Below are positions 1 to 6,559 of a stretch of 12,532 nucleotides of DNA, in pieces. A program made the translations under genes and the position numbers. The stretch lies in contig CBDUBC010000092.1 in NCBI GenBank assembly GCA_965365285.1, positions 1 through 12,532 of the forward strand, written 5' to 3'. This stretch comes from JAURDE01 sp965365285 (GTDB lineage Bacteria; Bdellovibrionota; Bacteriovoracia; Bacteriovoracales; Bacteriovoracaceae). How positions within the stretch are numbered: the first letter of the stretch is position 1; each line of letters starts with the position of its first letter. The notes below the pieces were generated by a model that was not told the origin of the DNA, did no database searches, and was given only the letters and a program-made list of their open reading frames with translations.

Positions 1-171
1 GATCTCCTTGAGTTTAAGAAGCCCATTTTCTAATCCCTGACGCTGATTAACGGCCTTATAGTACTGAAGAGGGAATTCAAGATACTGAAAATAAAAGAAG
101 CCTGAAACTACTAAGATCCCTAAAATACTTAATGAAAAGAATAGTTTTTTCACGTTATAATTATCGACCAA
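1..171 (-). CDS. N-terminus of an unidentified membrane-anchored protein (partial, runs off left edge)
   Basis: An open frame on the minus strand enters from the left edge. It starts at a TTG at 171 or a GTG at 153. An in-frame stop lies just upstream of the TTG, so the start must be at or near one of these. Neither has a well-spaced ribosome site: a GAGGAAG lies about 19 bases before the TTG. The visible product starts with a short basic stretch (VKKLFF after the GTG). A hydrophobic segment of about 17 residues (SLSILGILVVSGFFYF) follows, then a polar, probably helical part containing QRQGLENGLLKLKEI. That suggests an uncleaved signal anchor followed by a coiled coil or periplasmic domain. 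Size and family cannot be judged from about 51-57 residues. It is divergent from the lipoprotein gene at 241, with which it shares an upstream region of about 70 bases. Confidence 0.55.
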   Translation of the reverse strand, partial: MVDNYNVKKLFFSLSILGILVVSGFFYFQYLEFPLQYYKAVNQRQGLENGLLKLKEI

Positions 172-240
172 AAGAGAAAGTTATTTAAAACTTCCTCTAA
201 AAAAATAATTTATATGGACGATAAATAGTCAGGTATTTTA

Positions 241-900
241 ATGCAAAAACAAATATTATTGATCCTATTATTATTTCTGACTTCTTGTGATGCCCCTCGA
301 ACTCAAAGGGCAGTCTACAACGAGATTGGGTCTTCTGAATCCTCAAGTGAATCCTATACACCTAGTTCACCAAATTTTACTTACCCATCTAACTCTACTG
401 ATCATATTTTAGTCCCTTCTCAAGCTTCCCATTGTAATTGGAGTATGGATAGAGTAAATAATTTTGAGCAATTTTCATCTCATTTATCTGGTCGTTTTAA
501 TATATGCCAAAACCAAACCATAGATACCAATATCTACTTTCAAGTTCAAAACCTAAATTACGATAATAGAATTTGCTTTATTCCTCTTCACTCACCTAAT
601 GGAAGCTATAGTTCAATATATCTAGGAACACCTCAATGTATTTTTGCCAAAAGTAATGATATTTCTTCGATTAAATTGCAAAAAAATAGAATGTATTATG
701 GCAAATATCTTTACTCACAATACAAGGTAACCGGAGTTATGATCATTCAAGATAAATCATACTCTTTCCCTTATCCTTACAATATTGAGATGAATGCAGT
801 CGAGGCCTATATTCGATGTATGGATAACCTACAAAATGATGGCGGAGCTCATTGTAACGCCTTCAAGAGTGTCGGTGAGTACACCCTTCACAATTTTTAA
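241..900 (+). CDS. Predicted lipoprotein with six cysteines in the mature part, unknown function
   Basis: The 219-residue product begins with a short charged end and a leucine/isoleucine-rich core ending in a lipobox, L-T-S-C. Lipidation is predicted at Cys16, leaving an Asp directly after the cysteine. A Ser/Thr/Pro-rich linker follows (about residues 20-60). The rest is a compact domain with cysteines at 65, 89, 112, 133, 193 and 205. An even number of cysteines in an exported protein suggests up to three disulfides, but this is inference. The start is supported by an AGG seven bases upstream (231-233). I recognise no family. The stop codon interlocks with the stop of the convergent gene on the other strand (shared TTAA at 897-900). 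Envelope placement is fairly secure; function is unknown. Confidence 0.8.
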   Translation: MQKQILLILLLFLTSCDAPRTQRAVYNEIGSSESSSESYTPSSPNFTYPSNSTDHILVPSQASHCNWSMDRVNNFEQFSSHLSGRFNICQNQTIDTNIYFQVQNLNYDNRICFIPLHSPNGSYSSIYLGTPQCIFAKSNDISSIKLQKNRMYYGKYLYSQYKVTGVMIIQDKSYSFPYPYNIEMNAVEAYIRCMDNLQNDGGAHCNAFKSVGEYTLHNF

Positions 901-1775
901 TTTTTAAAATTACCTACGAGTAACTCACCATTTCGAAACATTTCATAGACTGTGTGGCTTTTTGAAGGAAACGCAAAGAAAGGATGAACACTTTCCATTC
1001 CTGCGCCACTTTTAGGCTCTAGATCTAAGCATAAAACATAGTAAAAGTAGTTTGATTTTGATTTAGTGTCGATATAGGACTTCACGTAAGTGTATAGAAC
1101 ATCGCCATTATTTTCTTTTTTATAAACCTCATCTGGAGCCTCTAAAGTGTCCTTTAGGTTTTGCTCGTAATAGGAATAAGACTCTGTTGAAAAATCATTT
1201 CTTTCTTTGAGTTTTAAAAGATCGGAAAGATAATCATTTTTTTTATTTTCTAATTTATTGAGAAGAGCATTATCCGTTATTTTATTTTTAAGATAGGAGT
1301 AAAGATGAGGATTGATACTACTTCGACTTAGAGTTTGCCTAGCGCCAATTTGATAGGCCGCCATGAGACTTTTTGACTCCGTAATAACTGTATTAATAAT
1401 AAAACTAGGGCGATTATGGTAAGTAAAGCATAGAACAATGATATAAATATTATCAATAGACTTAATTTGAGAGAAAATAGACTCTCCAAATGAGTTTTTT
1501 AACTCCCAAACCTCATCAGGTCCATAAAGCGCTTTGTTCATAAGATTTAAATCATCAAGGAGGTAATCTAGATTTTCATTTTCTATAGATAGTTTTATTC
1601 TTTTTTCTCTCTCGTAATGATCAAAATGCTGAACAATGGGCCCATAGAATTTTTCAATACAAGATTCAGTACAAAATCCTTTATTGGATCGCTCCTCAAT
1701 AAAAAGAAGGGACTGAACACTAGGAACTACTTTTTTACATTCTAGACAAAAATAAAGTGGCTCTAGCCTTTCCAT
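897..1775 (-). CDS. Zinc-finger protein with two PDEV(W/Y) modules, possibly PBECR-like nuclease fold
   Basis: The product has 292 residues from the ATG at 1775. An ATG two codons upstream at 1781 is possible, but AGGA touches that codon and sits six bases before 1775, so 1775 is preferred. Residues 10-13 (CLEC) and 35-39 (CTESC) form a C-x2-C / C-x3-C finger; the second half, FCTESCIEKF, resembles TRASH/FCS-type zinc fingers. Two copies of a similar module follow. One is around residues 82-135 (YGPDEVW, then a hydrophobic strand with IIVLCF). The other is around 210-270 (EAPDEVY, then YFYYVLCLDL). A PDEVW motif followed by beta strands recalls the phage-associated PBECR nuclease families, which I cite from memory; that call is tentative. 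There is no signal peptide, so it is probably cytoplasmic. The gene sits behind the beta-barrel gene, whose stop codon overlaps its ribosome site, so the two are likely translationally coupled. Confidence 0.75.
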   Translation of the reverse strand: MERLEPLYFCLECKKVVPSVQSLLFIEERSNKGFCTESCIEKFYGPIVQHFDHYEREKRIKLSIENENLDYLLDDLNLMNKALYGPDEVWELKNSFGESIFSQIKSIDNIYIIVLCFTYHNRPSFIINTVITESKSLMAAYQIGARQTLSRSSINPHLYSYLKNKITDNALLNKLENKKNDYLSDLLKLKERNDFSTESYSYYEQNLKDTLEAPDEVYKKENNGDVLYTYVKSYIDTKSKSNYFYYVLCLDLEPKSGAGMESVHPFFAFPSKSHTVYEMFRNGELLVGNFKN

Positions 1776-1783
1776 ATACATTC

Positions 1784-2704
1784 CTAGATGGAGAGAATTA
1801 ATTTTGTGAACAGAGAATTCCCATAGAGCCCTTTTTGATCGTAGAGCCTTGCTCTAAGGATGTCTTCATTTACATCGGGTCTTTGACTTCTAAAAAGAGC
1901 CCCCATCTCAAGATGAACAAGAGGAGAAATCCCCAAAAGCAATTTGGGCGAAATATAACCATAGCTAATAGATTCCTTAAGATAATAATTTCGACCAATA
2001 TTATCACTTTCATCAATTGTGGTCCTTGCGGCTTCTATAGCAAAGCCTATATCAGGTGTGGCCTTCCATCCTACAGAGGCTAAAATAGTCTTCATATCGC
2101 CGACATCCATTTCTTCCTCATTATCGCTGGCCCCTGTAAGAGTGTAGGTATAAGAAAGACCGATTACAAAATTGTGATATCTTTTGGTTGTTTCAATACC
2201 ATAAAATTGATTTGTGCTCCCTCTGGCAAATAAAGAGCTTGAATGGCCAAAATCAACTCCACCTATTAGGTCGATCGTAGCGAGATCCTCTGCACTCCCA
2301 ATCTTAAACCAATTAAATCCAATTTTTACTCTTGGGTTTCCTTGCTCTGTAGAGCTCTTCTCATTAATATCGGTACTTGAAGTTGAGCCCATCCAATGAT
2401 GAAAGTCCATGTAAATATTAAAACCGGTTTGAAAGTGAGCATCAAAAGTATACTGATGAATACTCCCCTGTCCAAAGTCATCACTAATATCAAGATTTTG
2501 ATACCCCATATTTAAAGAAAACATCTCAGAAGATCCTCTAGAGGAACTTGCAGGAGGTGCGTTTCTTTTAATGGTTGTATTAGCGGATGGGACGCCTTTT
2601 TTCACTTGAGTCGGTGTAAAAGATCCAGCAGTGGAATCATCATATTCGACAAGTGCAAATGCATTGAGAGGTAATAATAGAAGAGCAAAAACTAAATTTC
2701 TCAT
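1784..2704 (-). CDS. Predicted outer-membrane beta-barrel protein
   Basis: The 306-residue product has a clear Sec signal peptide (MRNLVFALLLLPLNAFA, cleavage near residue 17). A Ser/Pro/Lys-rich linker follows to about residue 60. The rest is a run of alternating polar and aromatic strands with short loops, such as HQYTFDAHFQTG, FVIGLSYTYTLTG, DIGFAIEAARTT and VHLEMGALFRS. That pattern is typical of outer-membrane barrels of roughly 10-12 strands. The last strand ends in Ile rather than the usual aromatic residue. No specific porin or OmpA family is recognisable. AAGGA lies about 10 bases before the ATG. The upstream region (2705-2933) is shared with a divergent gene and contains inverted repeats. 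The stop TAG forms part of the ribosome site of the next gene, the zinc-finger protein. Confidence 0.8.
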   Translation of the reverse strand: MRNLVFALLLLPLNAFALVEYDDSTAGSFTPTQVKKGVPSANTTIKRNAPPASSSRGSSEMFSLNMGYQNLDISDDFGQGSIHQYTFDAHFQTGFNIYMDFHHWMGSTSSTDINEKSSTEQGNPRVKIGFNWFKIGSAEDLATIDLIGGVDFGHSSSLFARGSTNQFYGIETTKRYHNFVIGLSYTYTLTGASDNEEEMDVGDMKTILASVGWKATPDIGFAIEAARTTIDESDNIGRNYYLKESISYGYISPKLLLGISPLVHLEMGALFRSQRPDVNEDILRARLYDQKGLYGNSLFTKLILSI

Positions 2705-2735
2705 AAGGCTTAATTCCTTTTAAACCATGTATTTT

Positions 2736-2750
2736 GGGAAAAACTTTCCC
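2736..2750. repeat. Perfect 6-base inverted repeat in the 5' leader of the beta-barrel gene
   Basis: GGGAAA-AAC-TTTCCC lies about 30 bases upstream of the barrel gene's start codon, within its probable untranslated leader. It could be an operator or a small leader hairpin. There is no adjacent T-run, so a terminator reading is weak. Confidence 0.35.
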
Positions 2751-2803
2751 TTAACTCATTTTATGATCAAATTAGTTTCACTTCAATAGAACAGGTTTTC
2801 CTA

Positions 2804-2851
2804 CCAATAGAATCAGTTATTACTAATATTGGCTTAACTCCCTAATATTAG
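2804..2851. promoter_or_regulatory. Cluster of palindromes between divergent genes, candidate operator
   Basis: CTAATATTGG (2823-2832) and the exact palindrome CTAATATTAG (2842-2851) are near-identical 10-base units with centres 19 bases apart. CCAATA at 2804-2809 is also the inverted match of TATTGG at 2827-2832. Two similar palindromes about two helical turns apart, between divergent genes, fit binding by a dimeric regulator. AT-rich DNA produces such palindromes by chance more often, so this is only a candidate. I could not place a convincing -35/-10 pair for either flanking gene. Nothing else is visible in the 229-base gap. Confidence 0.3.
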
Positions 2852-2933
2852 GTTCAGGAAAAGTGTACCCTCTGCATTCTCTCTTTAAAAATCATTAGAA
2901 TGAAAACAGGATATTTCATTAAAGGGGATAAAA

Positions 2934-3242
2934 TTGAAAGGACTAGGATACATAAAAGATGAAACGCTAAAGTCATTAATTAGAATTGGTACAAAAGGCT
3001 TTTATCCTCTTTTTGATGATGTATGGCTTAGAAGAATTTATGACCTCAAGTCTACGAAGCTTACAAAAAAGGAAAAGGCGGCCGCTAAAAAAATTCTTTG
3101 TCGCTTGGAAATGCACAAAGACCTCGAAAGAAAAAAAACAATTATTCATTCACTATTAGATGAAGAAAAAGAAATTCTAATGAAGGCCTTTCTCAATTTG
3201 GTAGAAGGTCAGATCATAGATGAAAGGCCCGACTTACAATAA
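2934..3242 (+). CDS. Small charged alpha-helical protein, unknown function, TTG start
   Basis: The product has 102 residues and starts with TTG. The start is well supported: AAAGGGG at 2921-2927 is six bases upstream, and an in-frame TGA at 2901 rules out a longer form. The protein is rich in Lys, Glu and Leu, with no signal peptide or membrane segment. It contains helical stretches such as KLTKKEKAAAKKILCRLE and LLDEEKEILMKAFLNLVEG, so a small helical cytoplasmic protein is expected. I recognise no family. Its TAA is directly followed by the ATG of the next gene with no spacer, which points to translational coupling. It is the first gene of a three-gene cassette ending in the coiled-coil/alpha-crystallin protein. 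Confidence 0.75.
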   Translation: MKGLGYIKDETLKSLIRIGTKGFYPLFDDVWLRRIYDLKSTKLTKKEKAAAKKILCRLEMHKDLERKKTIIHSLLDEEKEILMKAFLNLVEGQIIDERPDLQ

Positions 3243-3542
3243 ATGAGGAACGTATTTTTTTTAATTGCACTCATTTTTAGCCCATACTGTTACTCTGAAT
3301 ATAGAGTCTATCAATACCTTGTTCAGCCACAAGGAAATCTTCCTCAAGATAATAAACCTTATGTGGTCACCTCATCTCTTTTTCCTAGTGCCTATCTTGC
3401 TTATCATGGAGGAAGCACCAGTATAAGGCTTGATCTCCTTAAGTCATGGCATTGTCCAGGATATACGGGAGATTTTAAAAAAATTTGTCCTTCACCTTAC
3501 AAATCTTTAGAAATAGAGATGAATAAGAGTGAGCAACCTTAG
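3243..3542 (+). CDS. Small exported protein with one cysteine pair, unknown function
   Basis: The 99-residue product starts with a Sec signal peptide (MRNVFFLIALIFSPYCYS, cleavage near residue 18). The mature part has about 80 residues and two cysteines about 10 apart (WHCPGY and KKICPSPY), which could form a disulfide in the periplasm. Tyrosines are frequent (EYRVYQYLVQP, SAYLAYHGG). There is no transmembrane segment beyond the signal and no family I recognise. No ribosome site of its own is visible; the ATG immediately follows the upstream stop, so translation probably depends on coupling. Its own TAG is part of the AGGA ribosome site of the next gene. An exported protein between two probably cytoplasmic ones is unusual for a cassette this tight. 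Confidence 0.75.
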   Translation: MRNVFFLIALIFSPYCYSEYRVYQYLVQPQGNLPQDNKPYVVTSSLFPSAYLAYHGGSTSIRLDLLKSWHCPGYTGDFKKICPSPYKSLEIEMNKSEQP

Positions 3543-3551
3543 GAATTCGCT

Positions 3552-4730
3552 TTGGATATAAAAAATGAAAGCAATGAAAATAAATCCTACATGCGTAAGC
3601 TTAATGAAAATCTTAAGAATAAGATTAACTTAAAAGAAAAAGAAATCCAGAAGATAAATGATTATTACGAAGATAGAAAAACTATCGCTCAAGAAGAGGG
3701 TAAAGAAAAAGTTGAACTTCAAAGAATGAGGTACAATGACCTTCTTATTTCCGACACGGAAAGATCACAAAAAATATTAGAAGAAGCTGATCAGAACATT
3801 AAAGAGCAAACTTCCAAGCTTGAAGAAGGACTTCACCAATTTCAACTTAAAAATGAAGATCAATATTTGAATGAAAAAAATCAACTTGATCAAAAACTTT
3901 TTGATATTAAAGGTAAATTTGAAGAAACTTCAGAAGAAATGGCGCATCGAAGCAAGGTTGATCTTCAAAAACTCCAAACCCAAACAAATTTAGAACTCTC
4001 TCAAAAAAGAGAAGAGGTTAAACATCAAATTAATTCTTTAGAAAGAGAGAATGAGTTTAAACTATCCAGTAAAGAAAAGCTTTTTAAAAATGAAATCGCC
4101 AATACAGAACTACAGCAACTCAAAGAGCGTAATACACTAAAAGATACCCATTTAGACGAGATGAGAAAGCTTCAGGGAAAATTTCTCGTTGATCAGGAAA
4201 CCTTAGCGACTAATAACGTTACACAGTTAACTAAGCAAGAAGAGAATCAAAAACTTCTTTTAAAGCAAAAAGAAGATGTCTTCAAAGAAAAATATACAAG
4301 CCTCATTGAGCAGCATCGAAAGGCCCTTGAAGAAATACAAAAGAGGAACAAGCTTGAATTGGATAGTATTAAGAAATCTTTTGAAGCAGAGAAAAATTAT
4401 ATCCAAACCCTCGCGCAAGATGAATTCTACACATCTACCAGACTAACCCCAGAGGTTATTGATCTTGGCCCAAGTTACGAAGTCAGTATTCAAGTTCCAG
4501 AGCATGAAAAAGAGACAGTCAACCTTAGCGGTGACAAGAGAAAGATTACAGTATCACTCACGCGAAGGTTTCAAGACAGAACTGAAGATCCTCAAACCAA
4601 CACAGTGAATCGAACCTCTCGATCTGAAACGTTCCAACAAGAAATCAATGTTCCTGAAATCGTTGACTCAAGAAAAATCGTAAGTCAGTATGATAACGGC
4701 ACTCTTAAGTTTATTATACCTAAGCTTTAA
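3552..4730 (+). CDS. Long coiled-coil protein with C-terminal alpha-crystallin (Hsp20-type) domain
   Basis: The product has 392 residues and starts with TTG; AGGA at 3541-3544 is seven bases upstream. Residues about 14-290 are almost entirely Glu/Lys/Gln/Leu-rich heptads with no proline, indicating a very long coiled coil. Residues about 305-392 read like an alpha-crystallin domain. An early strand ends in Val-Pro (YEVSIQVPEHEKE), a middle strand is KITVSLTRRF, and a closing block runs FQQEINVPEIVDSRKI, then QYDNGTLKFIIPK. The last parts match the small-heat-shock consensus F-x-x-x-x-x-(L/V)P-x-x-V-(D)...NGxLxxxxPK. Typical small heat shock proteins are 140-200 residues with a short variable N-terminus and a C-terminal IxI tail. 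Here the N-terminus is a huge coiled coil and the protein stops right after the domain. There is no signal peptide. A chaperone, scaffold or cytoskeletal role is inference. Confidence 0.85.
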   Translation: MDIKNESNENKSYMRKLNENLKNKINLKEKEIQKINDYYEDRKTIAQEEGKEKVELQRMRYNDLLISDTERSQKILEEADQNIKEQTSKLEEGLHQFQLKNEDQYLNEKNQLDQKLFDIKGKFEETSEEMAHRSKVDLQKLQTQTNLELSQKREEVKHQINSLERENEFKLSSKEKLFKNEIANTELQQLKERNTLKDTHLDEMRKLQGKFLVDQETLATNNVTQLTKQEENQKLLLKQKEDVFKEKYTSLIEQHRKALEEIQKRNKLELDSIKKSFEAEKNYIQTLAQDEFYTSTRLTPEVIDLGPSYEVSIQVPEHEKETVNLSGDKRKITVSLTRRFQDRTEDPQTNTVNRTSRSETFQQEINVPEIVDSRKIVSQYDNGTLKFIIPKL

Positions 4731-5456
4731 TTAATCAATATCTCTCTCATCTCCTGGCTGCCCGAGATTAAAATGATTCACTCTTTTGACCTGAATGTAT
4801 TCATTTAAAATTTTGATAAGATCATTGATTTGCTTACTATGAAGATTAATTTGAAATGTATAAAGATAGAGATTTTGATCTTGAGTATATTGTTCTTTCA
4901 CAAGATCTACTTTGGTATTATGTATTTCTCGGTAAATGGCCTGTCGAATAAGATCTTCACATTCCCCTTGAGTAAGGACTTCCACAAAAAAGTTTTGAGG
5001 AATTTCAAAGAATTCATAAACAGGTCCAAGGATTTTAAGAATAACAAGAATAGTAAGAGTAAATATACCAGCTACTACGGGATATCCCATACCAATTGTA
5101 ACTCCTACTGCTGCAACAACCCATATAGTGGCCGCTGTGGTTAGTCCCACAACACCAAGTCCACCTTTCATAATTGCGCCAGCGCCTAGAAAACCAATAC
5201 CACTTACAACTTGGGCGGCAACCCTATTAGGGTCGACCATTCCACCATATTTTTGAATCATCAGAAGAGAGACAGCTGTATAAAGGGTCGAGCCAATGCA
5301 AATTAGCATATTAGTTTTGATGCCAGCGGGCTTGAGCTTCTTTTGACGGTCTATCCCAATGGCCCCACCAAGAAGAAATGCTGTAACAATTTGAATACCA
5401 AGTCCAAAATATTCACTCACATGGCCAAGATGCTCAATATAAATCGTGCTACCCAT
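4731..5456 (-). CDS. MgtC/SapB family inner-membrane protein
   Basis: The product has 241 residues. The N-terminal 150 hold the family hallmarks in order: a first helix with GGAIGIDRQKK and KPAGIKTNMLICIGSTLYT, then DPNRVAAQVVSGIGFLGAGAIM, then GLTTAATIWVVAAVGVTIGMGY and a final hydrophobic helix. That gives four to five membrane segments. Residues about 155-241 form a soluble C-terminal domain resembling the ACT-like tail of MgtC proteins. Family members are linked to survival at low magnesium and inside host cells, and to modulation of the F-type ATPase; some are simply annotated as Mg2+ transporters. Which role applies here cannot be read from sequence. AAGGA lies seven bases before the ATG. 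The stop abuts the stop of the convergent coiled-coil gene with zero spacing. Confidence 0.9.
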   Translation of the reverse strand: MGSTIYIEHLGHVSEYFGLGIQIVTAFLLGGAIGIDRQKKLKPAGIKTNMLICIGSTLYTAVSLLMIQKYGGMVDPNRVAAQVVSGIGFLGAGAIMKGGLGVVGLTTAATIWVVAAVGVTIGMGYPVVAGIFTLTILVILKILGPVYEFFEIPQNFFVEVLTQGECEDLIRQAIYREIHNTKVDLVKEQYTQDQNLYLYTFQINLHSKQINDLIKILNEYIQVKRVNHFNLGQPGDERDID

Positions 5457-5496
5457 AACAAAATCCTTTTATTATCCTGATAACCTTTTTATTCTT

Positions 5497-5502
5497 ATTA
5501 TA
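5497..5502 (-). promoter_or_regulatory. Perfect TATAAT -10 candidate for the MgtC-family gene
   Basis: On the minus strand these bases read TATAAT, which would start transcription about 35 bases before the ATG at 5456. No good -35 is visible at the expected distance, which falls inside the divergent gene starting at 5504. The same bases overlap a TATTAT on the plus strand next to that gene's ATG. Confidence 0.4.
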
Positions 5503-5503
5503 T

Positions 5504-6559
5504 ATGAAAAGGCCTTATTTAGTTCATTTTCTTTCTATATTCACAGATGATTTCATTAGTATTAAAGCCTATGGTGGAATGAAAGATGTGGAGCCTCCGA
5601 CTGAAACAAAAATCTCACCTGCCTTTCCTTTACAGAATTTTAATTTACTTCAAAGTCATCATTTTAATTGCAAGTTCGTTGGCATTGATAAGAATGGTCA
5701 GGAAATCTACACTAAATTTGTAGAATCCGATAATTTTGGTAACTTTAATTTCAAAGTTCCCCTAACTGAGACCACTCAAAATATTACAAAATGGCAAATC
5801 TATGAAACGAGTTTTCATTCTGGTATAGAAATACATCTCGGTTGCTTTATTCCAATATTTTTAAAATTTCCCAAAAGATTTGCCATCTGTGATTTTGATA
5901 AAACACTTGTAGATACTCGTTACTCTACGACCAAAGAGCTCTATCATTCCCTTACCTCTCCTATTGAAAGTTTTCCGACAGTTCAGCCTGGTGTAAATCT
6001 ATTAAAGTCTCTTATTGAAAAAGAATATAACCCTTTTATTGTATCGGCTTCTCCGCACTTTTATGAAAATGCTATTCAAGATTGGCTTTACAAAAATGGT
6101 ATTTACACTGCAGGAATTCTTTTAAAAGATTATAGGCATGCTTTCCATCCTTTCTCAGGGGAACTTACTCCAAAAGATATTAAAGTGCATGGTTTATATA
6201 AGCTTAATCACCTTTTAAATATCGTCATGATGAGTGGTTATCCTAGTGAAGTGGCCATGATTGGAGACAGTCATGAGTCCGACCCTACGATATATTTAAT
6301 CTTCCAAAGACTTCTCAAAGGCAGTACGGATCCATGGTCTGTTTGGAATGGAATCAAACAGCTTCCTATATTTAAATCTAGCCGAAACCAAAGCTCTAAG
6401 ATTCTCAATAAGATCTACCAATTAAAAAATCTTAAGATTCGTGCAAATGCCAATGAAGAAGTCAAAGTTCATATCTATATCAGACGAATTGGAGAGAATG
6501 CGGTCATTAAAATTCCAGAAATCCTTAAAGAGGATGCCAAAAATATTCAATATTTTTAA
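5504..6559 (+). CDS. App1-type (DUF2183) phosphatase, HAD-like fold
   Basis: The product has 351 residues. Residues 126-290 carry the App1 catalytic signature in order. Motif I is AICDFDKTLVDT, with nucleophile Asp130 and acid Asp132. Motif II is FIVSASPHFY, with Ser181-Ser183. A Lys-containing stretch sits near residue 224. The closing motif is MIGDSHESDPTIY, with Asp255 and Asp260. Yeast App1 is a Mg2+-dependent phosphatidate phosphatase; bacterial members are mostly uncharacterised. Residues 1-120 form a beta-rich N-terminal domain, as in other DUF2183 proteins. There is no signal peptide or membrane helix, so it is probably cytoplasmic or peripheral. No ribosome site precedes the ATG, and a TATTAT lies just two bases before it, so the message may be leaderless or the start may lie elsewhere. 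The stop interlocks with that of the small membrane gene on the other strand. Confidence 0.85.
   Translation: MKRPYLVHFLSIFTDDFISIKAYGGMKDVEPPTETKISPAFPLQNFNLLQSHHFNCKFVGIDKNGQEIYTKFVESDNFGNFNFKVPLTETTQNITKWQIYETSFHSGIEIHLGCFIPIFLKFPKRFAICDFDKTLVDTRYSTTKELYHSLTSPIESFPTVQPGVNLLKSLIEKEYNPFIVSASPHFYENAIQDWLYKNGIYTAGILLKDYRHAFHPFSGELTPKDIKVHGLYKLNHLLNIVMMSGYPSEVAMIGDSHESDPTIYLIFQRLLKGSTDPWSVWNGIKQLPIFKSSRNQSSKILNKIYQLKNLKIRANANEEVKVHIYIRRIGENAVIKIPEILKEDAKNIQYF

Noticed and set aside
1..171. Reading the left-edge fragment as MltG, FtsB or another named membrane protein
   Set aside because: A signal anchor plus a helical stretch fits many families, and about 55 residues contain no diagnostic motif.
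1835..2399. Two plus-strand open frames opposite the beta-barrel gene
   Set aside because: They are antisense to a gene with a clear signal peptide and barrel pattern, lack convincing ribosome sites, and look like no known protein.
2736..2750. GGGAAA/TTTCCC repeat as an intrinsic terminator
   Set aside because: The stem is short and not followed by a T-run on either strand, and it lies in the leader of a gene rather than after one.
4830..5144. Plus-strand frame of about 100 codons opposite the MgtC-family gene
   Set aside because: The minus strand encodes unmistakable MgtC motifs over the same bases; the plus frame is rich in Lys/Asn/Ser and ends in low-complexity Cys/Tyr/Gly, typical of a shadow.
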